A stretch of 64,000 nucleotides of DNA from Mesocentrotus franciscanus (Eukaryota > Echinodermata > Echinoidea > Camarodonta > Strongylocentrotidae), in contig CP137679.1 of assembly GCA_037976565.1 (NCBI GenBank), forward strand, positions 6,927,973-6,991,972, given 5' to 3'. The stretch's first letter is position 1. The number at the start of each line of letters is the position of its first letter. A program made the translations under genes and the position numbers. The notes under the pieces are model-generated. The model did not search any database. It was not told the origin of the DNA and worked only from the letters and a program-made list of their open reading frames with translations. Below, piece after piece: positions 37,468 to 48,837 of the stretch.

Positions 37468-37555
37468 AATTGTCTGCTGACAGCCAGAAGGGCATTAACT
37501 CAATGTAAAGCCAAGTACACATGTTAACGCCCTTCTAGCGTTCAGCAGACAATTT
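37468..37555. repeat. Best-preserved hairpin of the GCCAGAAGGGCGTTAAC family
   Basis: Left arm AAATTGTCTGCTGACAGCCA then GAAGGGCATTAAC. Right arm GTTAACGCCCTTCTAGCG then TTCAGCAGACAATTT. Arms of about 33 bp differ at a few positions around a loop of about 22 bases. Confidence 0.85.
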
Positions 37556-38577
37556 AAACCGTATTCAATTTTAAAGATCAAAGAGATCGAAACTGAGTAT
37601 AGACACAAAAACACTTGAGCCACAATGGTCCTGCTTTGTAGCATCAGAAAGTTTCGTAAACGTCATGCTTATAAAATTAGGTCAGAGGTAACTGGTAAGC
37701 AAGAACATTAGTATAGAGTGAAACTCCTGCATTGTGTGTTAGAAAGCAAGAAGCACACTGACAGAACTTATTGTATGCATAGTTAACTTCCTTTTGACTC
37801 TCAGAAGATGATTTCGCTCTCTCAGCATTCAGGTATTAAGTCTCACCAGCCACCATTTTGTACACCAGGGTTGAGGGAGATGGCTAGAATGAAACGCATC
37901 GACATAGCACCAGTGCAGGGTTTGAACCCACAACCTCATGAACAAAATTGAAGGAAACAAACCACATATCTATGTACCTAACAAAGTTGCTAAGTTTACT
38001 GATTTTAAATCTTCCTTGTTGAAATTTGCGAGGAATACCAAATGTTTTTTTTTTCTCCAAAATTTTTTTTGAATGTTTCGCACTAAAAAGTCATGAAAGG
38101 AGTTTCGGTACACTTTAATTAATCAATTACCCGGAGGCATCATAAAAAGGGGGAAAGTCCCCCGCCCTAAATAAAATAAATAAAAATAGAGGAAGCAAAG
38201 GATATTTGCCTATCAAAAAAGACACAGTATCCTATCACTGTGGATCCCATTATCACAGGAAATGTTGTTGTTGCTGTTTGGCTGTCAAGATACATCCTTT
38301 TGATAGTCAGCTAGAAAACAAAACTGTCAAACAAACTGAACAAAGTATTCAAAAGAAGAGGAGTTTATGCTGTCATGTCCCATGTTTTGTTTACACCATT
38401 GTTTCTGTTAAAGGAAGAATTTTGTCTTCTTCTTCTTGACTTGTATTGCTTTGTAACCTAAGGCAAAAACACACTCCCTGTATATGGAATTTCATCTTAA
38501 CTAGAATAACGGATCTTTAAAACACAAAAATTCTGTCACTAAAGAAACATAACTTTCCTGTCCAGCCTCTCCCACCA

Positions 38578-38640
38578 CTATCTCTCCATCTCTCTCTCTC
38601 TCTCTCTCCATCTCTCTCTCTCTCTCTTTCTTTCTCTCTC
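38578..38640. repeat. (CT)n microsatellite
   Basis: CTCTCT runs interrupted by CCAT and TTTC. Confidence 0.9.
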
Positions 38641-39034
38641 TAAGTAAAAACTGGATTGTGTATTTTATTATGAATCTGCAAGACAGAATTTACTTAGTCC
38701 ACCCTGAAATAGGTCAAAAATATGCCTCATGCCGGATTTGACACTGTAATTTAATTTATTTCATTTGATATTTTTATCCCTAAATTTGATCATACAAATT
38801 GAACTTAATTGATATGGATGTGATGAAGGGACTAAGAACATGCATAATGCACGTTTTCAATTAAACATACACAGTAAAACATTTGCAATGCAATTTGAAA
38901 TCATGACTTGATTGAGTATACACATAGGCCCATTTAAAGCTAAGATAAACAATTGTGAGAAAAAAAAGAATGATAGATTTGTAGTTTGGACTTTGGATTC
39001 ATCAGCTGTAGATACTTCTTTTACCCCCCCCCCC

Positions 39035-39065
<31 letters not shown>

Positions 39066-39539
39066 AATAAAGTGAAAGTTTTCTCTTGTTAATATGACAT
39101 ATTATTCTCTGACTTTAGTAAGATTTAGTACCCATTTGACTTCATGACTTTTTGACATGTACATGTATGATATCAATCCACCTGTATGCTGATAATTTAA
39201 TCAGTTGGTTGGTCAATCAATCAATATGAGGAAACTGACAAATCAAACATTTACCGGGTAGTTTGATTCACTAGCACTTTAACCTCCTAAATTTTGCTAG
39301 AACCCAAAATATTATGAAATGATTATTTTGAGAGATCCCCTTCAGTACACATTCAACAGCTGTCCATGTGTTACATCAAAAGTCTGGCACTCAAGTCTAT
39401 CACTACCAGCAACAACATTTCCAATGTAACGACTCAACAACCCGCAACTGCTCTCCCTCCCAGCGAGCAAAGCGGCCAACAGCAGCTATCAAATTGAGGA
39501 AAGGAGTGTAAACATCATTTGGGCACAAGCCTGTCGTGC

Positions 39540-39950
39540 TAATTTGTGCCCCCCTGCCGTCACCCTTACAGGGTCTGTCCTAGCACCCTCGTTGAAACAA
39601 ATTACTACCTGCGTACTTCAAGAGCCACGCTCTCGCTTCACTCACTCCTCTCTCCTCCGGTAGCTCTCCCCAAATATGGACTTGTTCCCGATTCAAAACC
39701 TCTCGGCGGGAGTTCTACCAGTCATTTTCGGCAATTATGGATCTCAATCGAGGATTAGTCTGTGATTGTTTGAAGAAGAACTGAAGAATCGGTTCCGTAG
39801 CTTGAACTTGGTCGGGTCACATACCAAACATTCTTCCATCAGCTCAGCTGTTTCTTGAAAGGAATTCTGGATTGATACCATCATTCACAATACTTTGTTC
39901 TATTGGATTGTTATACAAACTACAATGAAAATGTTTTCACTAATATATAG
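39540..39950 (+). other. Candidate alternative first exon (5' UTR plus short coding start) of the RasGAP gene
   Basis: Within the 10.3-kb intron, a locally GC- and CpG-richer stretch of apparently unique sequence leads to an ATG at 39925. It is followed by AAA ATG TTT TCA CTA ATA TAT AG and then the donor GTAAGA at 39951. The reading stops in phase 2 with AG, exactly what the PH exon acceptor at 45342 needs (AG|C). A spliced product would begin MKMFSLIY and run into the SPIMFGS sequence of the PH exon. There is an in-frame TGA upstream of the ATG and no ATG between them in that frame. Alternative N termini from internal promoters are known in this family in vertebrates. Exon start and promoter position are not determinable here; the exon itself is inference. 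Confidence 0.3.
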
Positions 39951-41175
39951 GTAAGATTTTAACTATCTAAATTTGAACCACAATTTTTATTCAGTTAAAA
40001 ATCAATATTTCTTTTTAAAAGCTTAATGTATTTGTTTTCTAAAAGTCAGTCATTCATAAATCTCTGTTCAGGTTAATTTCAAGTTCAAAACCTTTATTTG
40101 ATTTGAATCACAATTCTTATTCAGGATAGCACAAAGTGAAAGATAATTACTGATTAATTTCTCAAGACACTAAATGCCCATAAATTTATTATGTTATTCA
40201 TATTTTCTAGAATATTTTGTGAACAATTATACAATATGTACTTCAATTTTAATTCAAAGCGGGCAAACCATACCTTTAATAGTACACTTTGAATATGTTC
40301 TTTAAGAAAATGTAAATGTGTTTATGAAAAGAAGGGTACAATCAAATAAAATTTAAATAAAGCATAATTAATTCAAATGAATAAGCAATAAAGTACTCTA
40401 TTGATTGGAGCAACAAATCTAACATTGACAGATATTAATCCCATGCCATTATTTCAATTATCACTTTGTGCATGCTGTTATGGGAGTTTCCCCAAGATAA
40501 GATTATCTTATCTCCATATCTCCACAACCTTGTATATAGGCAGCCAAGGAAATCCATGTCTGACCCCTTCATGTGTTATTAGCCTCAACTAATAAGATTT
40601 TAAATAGCTCGTTCATTAATTATCACTTACTTGATAAAGAAAGTTGTATGTCATGCGTACTAAACACACAAACAATCCAACCTTTGTAATAAGGTCCTCT
40701 AAAAAGAAGAGACCCTAGCGAGTAATACATTAACTTTCTTATATTTTGTCTGCTTTTATTCAAAATTTCACCAGTCTCTGATTTTTCTGTTTTCTGTTAG
40801 AGTAGTTACACATGACAATGTGGTGTTCCTTCATGAATTATACTAATTGCTCCTGAGTATGTTTGAAGGCAAAGGGGCCTTACCAAAACTATGTACAAGC
40901 CAACAGGTCATTAGAATATTCCTTTATCAGAATCCAATTTCATATTCCAGATTGCACTTCAAGGGGCATTCCTTTGCATCATTAGATTTGGTGACGAAAT
41001 TGAGGTTAAATCAAGTGTATATTTCATGACTTTTCCCCGCAGACCATTTCTAGAAGTGAGTCAAGATTTGTTCCTTTCTCTCGATCTTGTCTCCACCAAT
41101 GTGAGCAGTGATTAGCCCTTCATTCAGACTACCAGATTTCATTGTATAGCTATACGATAAGTCATTGCTTTTTAC

Positions 41176-41480
41176 CTAGTCTGAATATTGTATAAAGAAA
41201 GTTCAAATTACGAAATGTAGTATCGTGAAACGCGTGTTTGAGCATCAGGGTCCCACTTTAATCTGAACATCTTATCATACGAAAATAGTATAACTGGGCA
41301 TAGCTTATGAGCGTGCACTGATGACTGGTTGACTGTCATGTCAATTGATCTCTTCTTTATATGATGTTGTTTTTAATTAGTCTGTACACCCTCTCGCAAT
41401 ATAATGATTCTTTATACAACGTACAACGTTTTTTTATACTTTTTTTGTACAACATTTCTTTATACAACATTTTTGTATAC
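41176..41480. repeat. Interspersed repeat, copy 1
   Basis: Shares TAGTCTGAATATTGTATAA, GTATCGTGAAAC, GTGCACTGATGA, the ATGTCAATTGATC/ATGTCAAATCACTC block and TTCTTTATACAACG with 51747-52060 in the same order. Diverged; no terminal repeats identified. Confidence 0.5.
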
Positions 41481-44400
41481 AAGGTTCTTAGATATTTCCT
41501 TCCGTCTGAACAGATACTATATCTTGAATGCTTAAACATGGTGACTAACCATTTATACCTGACTGTGAATTGCATTAGTGAATCAGCAGTTTGGAGTTAG
41601 GTAGACTAGAGACACCGAGATACAAGTAACACTGCCAGCCAGAAATTGGATTTGACCAAGAGTCGCAAGGAGGGGTTGAAAGTTGCCAAAAAGGCGGTCG
41701 TAGGTTATCTGGAGAGATTTATTGGGGATGATCTAACATATATGCTTCAGTGACATTTTACTCTAAAAGAGATGGGTTCTTGAGTTGCATTGATGCGATT
41801 TAGTTTGATCAAGGAGTTACTAGTAACCCCTTGATTTAATGTCAGGTTTAGGGTTTAATAGCAGTGAGATATTGTATTGTTTCCAGGATCGAGGTTAGGA
41901 ATTTTCGTTCAGGAAGAACTCAACTTGCAAGTAGTACACTGAAATTTGATGAGTTGATTGATATCTTTTCTGGAAAATCTGATGCAAGTATTTATAAAAC
42001 AAAAGTAAGTTACATTGCTGATGTGTATATTATGATAAGGTAATAGGCTGAGACCCTGTGGTTTAGTTGCACAGGTTGATATATCATTGGGTGATCTAGT
42101 TTTATTTCCTGCAATGTGCATAAATCCTAGACAAGGTATTTTGTCTAAATTCACCACCCTTAACCCAGGATACCCGGTACAAAGAAATTCTGTGAATGCT
42201 TGTAACTGTAAGCAAACACATTTTTATTTGGGATGACAAAAGTGCACTGCATGGTCAATATACGAGGTACTCATCAATCTAATGTTTTGGTATATCAAAA
42301 TGCAAAATAAGAATAAGGAACAAAATTTGATGTCAATACTTTTGCCATTTTAACTTGATGAAAAAGAATGGATTTTCTTGTAAACCTTGTGTAATGAATT
42401 ACAAGCTATATCCCAATTTTATCTGGTCAGAGGCAGAAGAGCATCACCCCATACCATTTAACACAAGTTTCATGGCCTTATAGCTCTTGAAGGATGATAA
42501 TGTCTCTTGGTTGTCTGTAACCCAAGATAGAATGTTACATAATGGACCATCTCCACAAACAACTCCTGGTCCAGTTTCAAGAAATGTAAGGGTAGATGGG
42601 AACATGTAGGGGATGGGTATGAGGTCAAACACGGTAATGTTACAGGTCATCCAGGCACAGAAGGGTCTCTTATAGCTTGTTCAGAATACAGGGAATTCAT
42701 ATGAAACTCAAAATAAATGTTGTATGAAGTATTATCGTATAGTGAAGGGCCATACATACAGCCTGTTATTCATGTAGACCGATCTTTGATAACTCAACTG
42801 CTGATATTATTTGCTTCTTAAAAAAGGTTAAATAGTAGTACATGTACCTTTTGAACTTGCACACATTTCTGAGGTCTGCCTCTTGACCTTATAATGGGTC
42901 AATATGAATACAGCTCAACCAGCAAATATCAGGTCCTTGGTATACTTTATATGATCTTAGGTCAATGCTTCTTCTTGTACACATCAATATATTGAAGGAA
43001 GTTGGCTAATGGCTTTAAAAAAAAAACCCTGTCAGAAGTGAAAAATGAAATAGATGAATTATATATTTCAAAGGAAAGCTTACAAGCCATAGATTACAAT
43101 AATACCAATCATATGCTACTTTAGTGCCTGTCAGACGAATAACAGCTCTCTGAAAACTTCGAAATCTAAAGCTTTGAAAATCGGGAGTTGTCAACCTATA
43201 AACTAGCTATCGAATTGATGACATCATCTTATGTAAAGTAAGAGTATGCATATTCACAATGACTTCGCATTAATTAAGCACGGCTCATCGCCTCGGCTAT
43301 ATAGGCGAGCTGATTGGGTGCACATATTATGTCGTCACTGTAACCGCTGCAAATTTGACCCCTGTTGACCATGTAATTTGGAGAGGTATGGAAAATAAGG
43401 TTTTAAATCGCTTTTGTACAATACTGAAAGGGAAAATATTTTGAATCCCTTTATATTTGTATTCTATGTTCATTCAGCTTTCCATTGATAAAAAGTTGTA
43501 ATTTCATTGGATAGGGTCTTTAAGTTATGATTAAAGGAAGGGAATCACCATCTCTAAGTTTGTTGTCCACTTTTGTAGTCAAAAGGAACATATTTGAATT
43601 TTACATTTAAATAAAATGTCATGAAGATTTAAGTGTAGTGACAGTCTCTGGCTGTCAGCAACTTCAGTACACTAGCTTTGAGGTGCTGTCTACAATCTTA
43701 TTGTTCACCCCTGTGACGTTAATTGAGTGTTTATGCCTGCAATAGTCTCCCTCACAGCTTATAATTTGAAGAAGAAAAAATCCCTTCTTGAATTTTTCTG
43801 AAAATAGCTGATATTGAGAAGAAGAAAAGAAGCTTGTCTGTGATATTGTTTTCTTGGTAAACAAAATGTCATCACCTTGTGATAGAAATGTGATGGTAGT
43901 CAAGAATTGTTAAGTAGGTCAATAAACATGTTTTATTATGTCTCCAATGTCTTCAACATTTACTCTGCTGAGTCTGCTCTCTCTCTGTAATGGCTGAAAG
44001 GATTTTAAACTTTTCTAGCTTACAAGGAATGGCATATGAATATTCAAAATGAGATCATTAATTCTTACTCAAATTTGTGCTCCACATTCAAATCCAGACA
44101 ATTAAGGCATCCCAAACTGCTTGACCTTGTGTCATGATGTCATATACAATTTTCCATCATGATAGTATTGGACTTCCACCAAAAAACACTACCCACGGAT
44201 GTTTACTCACCTAAGGACTCCATCAGTCAGTAGGCATAGGTGCTTTTTCCATTAGCCTCAACAAAGTTGAGCTTGAGATATTATCTGTGGAGAATCGGAA
44301 GGGCATTAATTATGTCTGTGTTCAAGTATTTGATCAGCGCTTCTCAAGTCTGAATTTGGAGTTCCCTATCTTCATTAGACCAAGTTGAGCAATTCCTATT

Positions 44401-45341
44401 TTGTTTGGGTATGAGCTCCAGCTATCTCACTCAGTCTAAGCTACCACAGCTCAAGCTAATTGTGATCAGGCTAATTTCCCCAAGTCAGAATTACTGGCCT
44501 ATTTTTAAAAGTTTGGTCTAATAGAGACTAGACTAATAGGCCTTCAGAAGCTATAACTCCTGTGCTAAACAACACATACCGGCTGTTGTTAATCCTATGC
44601 TCGTCCCAAAATCACAAACCAATTTTCCCAGAGTATTTTGAAATACTATTATTCTAATGAATATTTTTTGAAATACTGTTTTGAATACTTGGTCTAATGG
44701 AGACTAGCCTGAGAGTCCTTCAGAAGCTCTGACTCCTGTGCTATGCAACACATACCGGCTGTCGTTAATCATTTGCTCATCCTACAATCACAAACCGATT
44801 TTCCAGAGTAGGAATGCCTGTCGTATTGTCATGGCCACGCTGGCTAATGTCTTGGAAATAAGCCCTGACGTAATTCTCATTTCAGTCCTACGAAAGTCAT
44901 ACCCGCAGCGAGTGGTATTTATAGCGGGATGTGTGGTGGTGAAGCTCACAGGTTATTGTTGTTGCGGATAAACTTTAAAAGTCATCTGAAAATATTTGCA
45001 CTGGAGAAGAAACAGCATGAAGTTGACTGACTGTTCTTCAATGCTAGTGTTCGAGTATGTCACAATCGTTCTTGTACTTCCTATTTAGAAATAACAATCT
45101 TGTGTTATCTCTTGTGACATGATAACATGAATTCTGCTTCTTGCTCACTCAAATTTTGTTGTTTTAATTGCAAGGCCTTTTTTCCTTGTTTTCTGATCCA
45201 TAACTTCATTGGAATCCTGTCATCTGTTGATTCCTACAAGCTTTGCGTATGCTTTTAAAAGGGTCTTTTGTTCAATTTCATGCTTTTATCATTTGTATTA
45301 ATTTTTTATTCAATTCTCGTTTTCTTACTCTTCCTCTGCAG

Positions 45342-45569
45342 CCCCATCATGTTTGGGTCCCACATCAAATCCTCGCGGTCTCATGAGTCCCTCAATTTGG
45401 GACAGCAGTCATCGTTGGATGTCATCGACCTCGCTGGCAATGACCTGGTGGTCAGACCTCTCCATTCCAGCATCCTAGGCCAGGACCATTGCTTTCAGAT
45501 CAAGACCTCATTAGGAAGCAAGTACTACTCCTGCCGCTCAGCAAGCGAGAGGGACAAATGGATCGAGAG
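45342..45569 (+). CDS. DAB2IP: Coding exon of the SynGAP/DAB2IP/RASAL2-type RasGAP: linker and PH domain (C-terminal half)
   Basis: Exon of 228 nt between CTCTGCAG and the donor GTAGCC. The first C completes an AGC Ser codon from the previous exon. The translation contains SRSHESL, then RPLHSSILGQDHCFQIKT, then YYSCRSASERDKWIE. These are hallmarks of the split PH domain in SynGAP, DAB2IP and RASAL2: the SHESL phosphosite region, the HSSILGQ block, and the final helix with its invariant Trp (DKWIE). The PH domain binds membrane lipid or proteins and positions the RasGAP module. The exon again ends with AG in phase 2 and its length is an exact multiple of three, so skipping it would keep frame. 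Open frame continues upstream into the intron, but the acceptor and the homology both place the exon start here. Family identity is strong; the paralogue name is not resolved. Confidence 0.93.
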
Positions 45570-46469
45570 GTAGCCCTCATATTATTTATGTGTATCTTAA
45601 TGAACAGTCCTACCATGATTAATGTAGGTCCAACATTGCGGTACCACAAATCCCCAACCTGGAACCACATCCATAACCAGGAGTGGAGCCTAGATAAGGT
45701 CCCATATCGTGTCCTTGTGGTACCACAAATCCTTCAACCGCATTGAAAAACCAACAGTGGTCACTAGAAATCTTTAACACAATATTGTAATTGTGAAGAG
45801 AGTAAGGACCAACGTTAACCCTTATAGTTATAATCCCTACCTCTCATTGTTCTTACATAGCACGGTTTAACACTTTTCAAAAATTTTGTTTGAAGTTATT
45901 CTTCCAAACTGTATTGGTTGTAGAGTCTTCTCTGGGGTATGTGCAGATGTTCCCCTTTTAAAACTCAAAGTAAGTCCCTTTTAGTGCTCTGGAGGTTGAT
46001 GACATTTAGATGTACACGTATCAGTTACTGCAAAAGATGTTCATCAGCAAAACAAAATGATTAAGCTATAACATTTTTGATAACAGGAAAAGAGTGGGAG
46101 GGAAGCCAATGCAAAGATCTGTCTTTCCAGAGATTGTCTCGGCCAGGGCCCTTCTATAAATGCACAGTAGCTATTTCTGAAGCAGTCATGGGCTCTGGAT
46201 TGTAATTAGAAGAACGGGCATAAGGAGTGAAAAGTAACGACACAGTTAAGCACATTACACTGTGAAGAGGATATTGCCAATTTGAGCGTAGGTTGAAGAT
46301 TTGAGGAGGGGTGAGGGGGAGGGGGGTGCTCTACTGACCAGAATAGATGTTGATGACAGGCAAGATTTGACTAAATTTCCTCTGTTTTGTATTCCTGTGC
46401 CAATCTTTCTCACACTTACATGAGTTAAATGACAAAGCATTGCCTAGATAGCTTTTCCATATCATCCAC

Positions 46470-46715
46470 ATTTAGAGGTGGTGTAGTCAAGTGTATTGCA
46501 CACATAACTGGAGATGCAAAGGTTGTAGGTTCAAGCCCAGGGGTGCGGCAGTAGTCTACATTTGCCACACTAGACCCAGGTGTAAAATGGGTACCAGGAG
46601 AAAGGAATACCGTGAATGCCTTGAGAAGTGAAATTGGTAGCTAGAGCCAGGGTAATATTTGAGTTCCTTGAGTACCTCACATAGTGGATATGAGAATGAT
46701 AGAAATATCCAATAT
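46470..46715 (+). mobile_element. tRNA-derived SINE with central core
   Basis: B-box-like TAGGTTCAAGCCC at 46526-46538. Core CATTTGCCACAC, then GACCCAGGTGTAAAATGG and GTACC at about 46560-46595, shared with the elements at 22275 and 56660. The A box is degenerate. The 3' end runs directly into the TAG/ATT microsatellite at 46716, which may have expanded from the SINE tail. Confidence 0.75.
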
Positions 46716-46760
<45 letters not shown>

Positions 46761-46761
46761 A

Positions 46762-46837
<76 letters not shown>

Positions 46838-47067
46838 TCACCTTTATCTTCATCATCATAACAATCATCATCTTCATAAATATCATTATCATTATTTTTA
46901 TCATCATCATCATCTTCATCTTCATCTTCATCTTCATCTTTATCTTCATCTTCATCTTCATCTTCATCTTCATCTTCATCTTCATCTTCATCTTCATCTT
47001 CATCTTCATCTTCATCTTCATCTTCATCTTCATCTTCATCTTCATCTTCATCATCATCATCATCATC

Positions 47068-47103
<36 letters not shown>

Positions 47104-47104
47104 T

Positions 47105-47138
<34 letters not shown>

Positions 47139-47178
47139 TGTTATTGTTATTATTATTGTTATTGTTATTATTATTATT
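46716..47178. repeat. Compound microsatellite: (TAG)n, (TCATCT)n and (ATC/ATT)n
   Basis: TAG units to about 46837, then TTCATC hexamers in about 20 consecutive copies from about 46912 to 47050, then CAT, CGT and TAT triplets. All units are multiples of three, so frames stay open across the whole block and give meaningless Ser, Ile/Phe or Met/Lys homopolymers. Confidence 0.97.
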
Positions 47179-48735
47179 TCAAGACACTGTATTGGTCCTC
47201 ACCTCAGTCAGTGGTAGGGCAGATTACTTTTAATACTCAGTTGCTGAATAGCTTTGGCCTGATTTTGCCTGGCCGATTGTCTCTACCATTACTTTCGTTG
47301 GACAGAAATAATAGCATCGGGGTGCAATAACCCTTCATTATGTGCCCTTGCTTGTAGCCCTCAAAAAAATCAGAAGACAATTTGTTAATAAACAGCCACT
47401 ACTACCTAAAGAGTACTTTAATTCACAGTCACAGCCATAGCTTAAAAAAGAATGAGTAAAAAAGACAATTGAAACGTCCAACTACTGCGTATAATTCCCT
47501 TGAATGTGGGATGCCTAGAATAATCAACTTTTCCTCACTTTTGGCACCGGACAAAAACTGCAGGGACAAAAACTGCAGACTATGCTAATTGTCCTTCGAT
47601 GTCCCAATTATTCCCTGGAAAGAATGAGGCATTCTTTTTAGATCCAAACATTTCCCAAATTTTCCAATATATTCATCAACGTGCGTGTTATATTAATTGG
47701 AGAAGTAGATTGTTTCGACCTTGTATGTGCCATATAGCAATATCTAAAAGACAGTAATTGCTGGGCAGAGAGGTAGTTGACACTGCTAAAAATACCCCCC
47801 TCAGTCTCAACAAACAAATCCATTCCTTCGTGTCCTGTCCTATCGCCAGTGCCAATCATATTGCCTCTTGGAGAAAATGTCAAAAAGTAATGTGTAACGG
47901 TTTTTATGACATCATCAAGGAAAGTAATATCTTTCAGGGGAACAAGATGTGTTGTTGTCACTTCGCTGTCGGCTTTTTCTTGTAAAAAGGATATAAAAAG
48001 GATAAAAGCACCTAAAAATATTCTGTAAAATACCTTCCTTTTATTCCATGATGCACTATTTTTGATAGGTGTATTTAACAAGTTCACTTTCAGTCACTTT
48101 TGGCAAGTTTGCAACTGTCATATAAGTCCTACAATGTTAAAATATGAAATTGAAGTAATGCTAATATTTTCAAAGATATAAAATTGATGGTATAGTTCCA
48201 AATATATGTGTATGTCTTTGCGAAATTGGAAGTGAATCAACTGATAAGGTACTGTAGATCTCAAAAGAACTTGATGATAATTTTTGTTTACAATATTGAG
48301 GAAGGTTCATGCAACCAGTGTTTAGAGTTAGACACAACATATCATATAAAGTCAAATAACCTCGAAGAAATTTAAATTGTTTCCTGTGTACTATGTACAT
48401 GGAAGTGACCTACAGGTATGTCCGGACGTTGATTGGTCCGCAAGTAATTAATTACAGTTGTTAGTTCTACTTATTGTGCTGCCTACCGAGTTTATTTTGA
48501 TTAAAACAGCACTACTAACCCACCCACCCCCTCCCTATTCAATAACCATTTATCCTCTGAGAAAGACCTTAGCCCCCCCCCCCTTTATGATGCCCGTGCC
48601 CCTTCAATGTCTGGACCAACATTATGCAACTTGTTAGTATTGTATGGGATAGTATGGGACTAAGTACCTTGGACTTGCCACAGTATATGTTTATTTTTAT
48701 TTTTAATGATCTCTCTTTTTCTTTGTTTCTCTCAG

Positions 48736-48837
48736 CATATTGAGTGCACACTATCCTGACAAAGATGAAAGAAGAAGAACGGACTCCTCTCTCAATATCT
48801 GGGTGGTAGAGGCAAAGAACATCCCTCAAAAGAAAAA
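48736..48837 (+). CDS. DAB2IP: Coding exon of the SynGAP/DAB2IP/RASAL2-type RasGAP: end of PH and start of C2
   Basis: Exon of 102 nt with acceptor TTTCTCTCAG and donor GTGAGT. AG from the previous exon plus C gives Ser, then ILSAHYPDKDERRRTDSSLN and IWVVEAKNIPQKKK follow. The second block matches the first beta strand of the C2 domain in DAB2IP-type proteins (family pattern LWVIEAKxLPxKKK). The DKDERRR stretch corresponds to the PH-C2 linker. The exon ends with AA in phase 2; the next exon supplies G to complete Lys. The length is 34 codons exactly, so the exon is phase-symmetric. Just downstream, from about 48863, the intron carries a CT-rich stretch. Confidence 0.93.

Larger units (their letters stand above)
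35053..45341 (+). other. Intron between RasGAP exons (10.3 kb)
   Basis: Bounded by a GTATGT donor and a CTCTGCAG acceptor, with phase 2 on both sides. It holds a 15-bp minisatellite, a tRNA-derived SINE, several GCCAGAAGGGCGTTAAC-type hairpins and half-sites, a CT microsatellite, an interspersed repeat near 41.2 kb and the candidate alternative first exon. I see no other recognisable coding exon in it. Confidence 0.7.
45570..48735 (+). other. Intron between RasGAP exons (3.2 kb) with SINE and large triplet/hexamer array
   Basis: Phase-2 intron between the PH exon and the PH/C2 exon. It contains a SINE at about 46470 and a long microsatellite at 46716-47178. An open stretch of 149 codons on the minus strand at 47638-48087 matches nothing I recognise and is treated as chance. 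Confidence 0.75.

Noticed and set aside
46677..47217. Open frames of 153 and 177 codons rich in Met/Lys or Ser/Ile/Phe
   Set aside because: All repeat units are multiples of three, so every frame stays open; they are homopolymer artefacts of the microsatellite.
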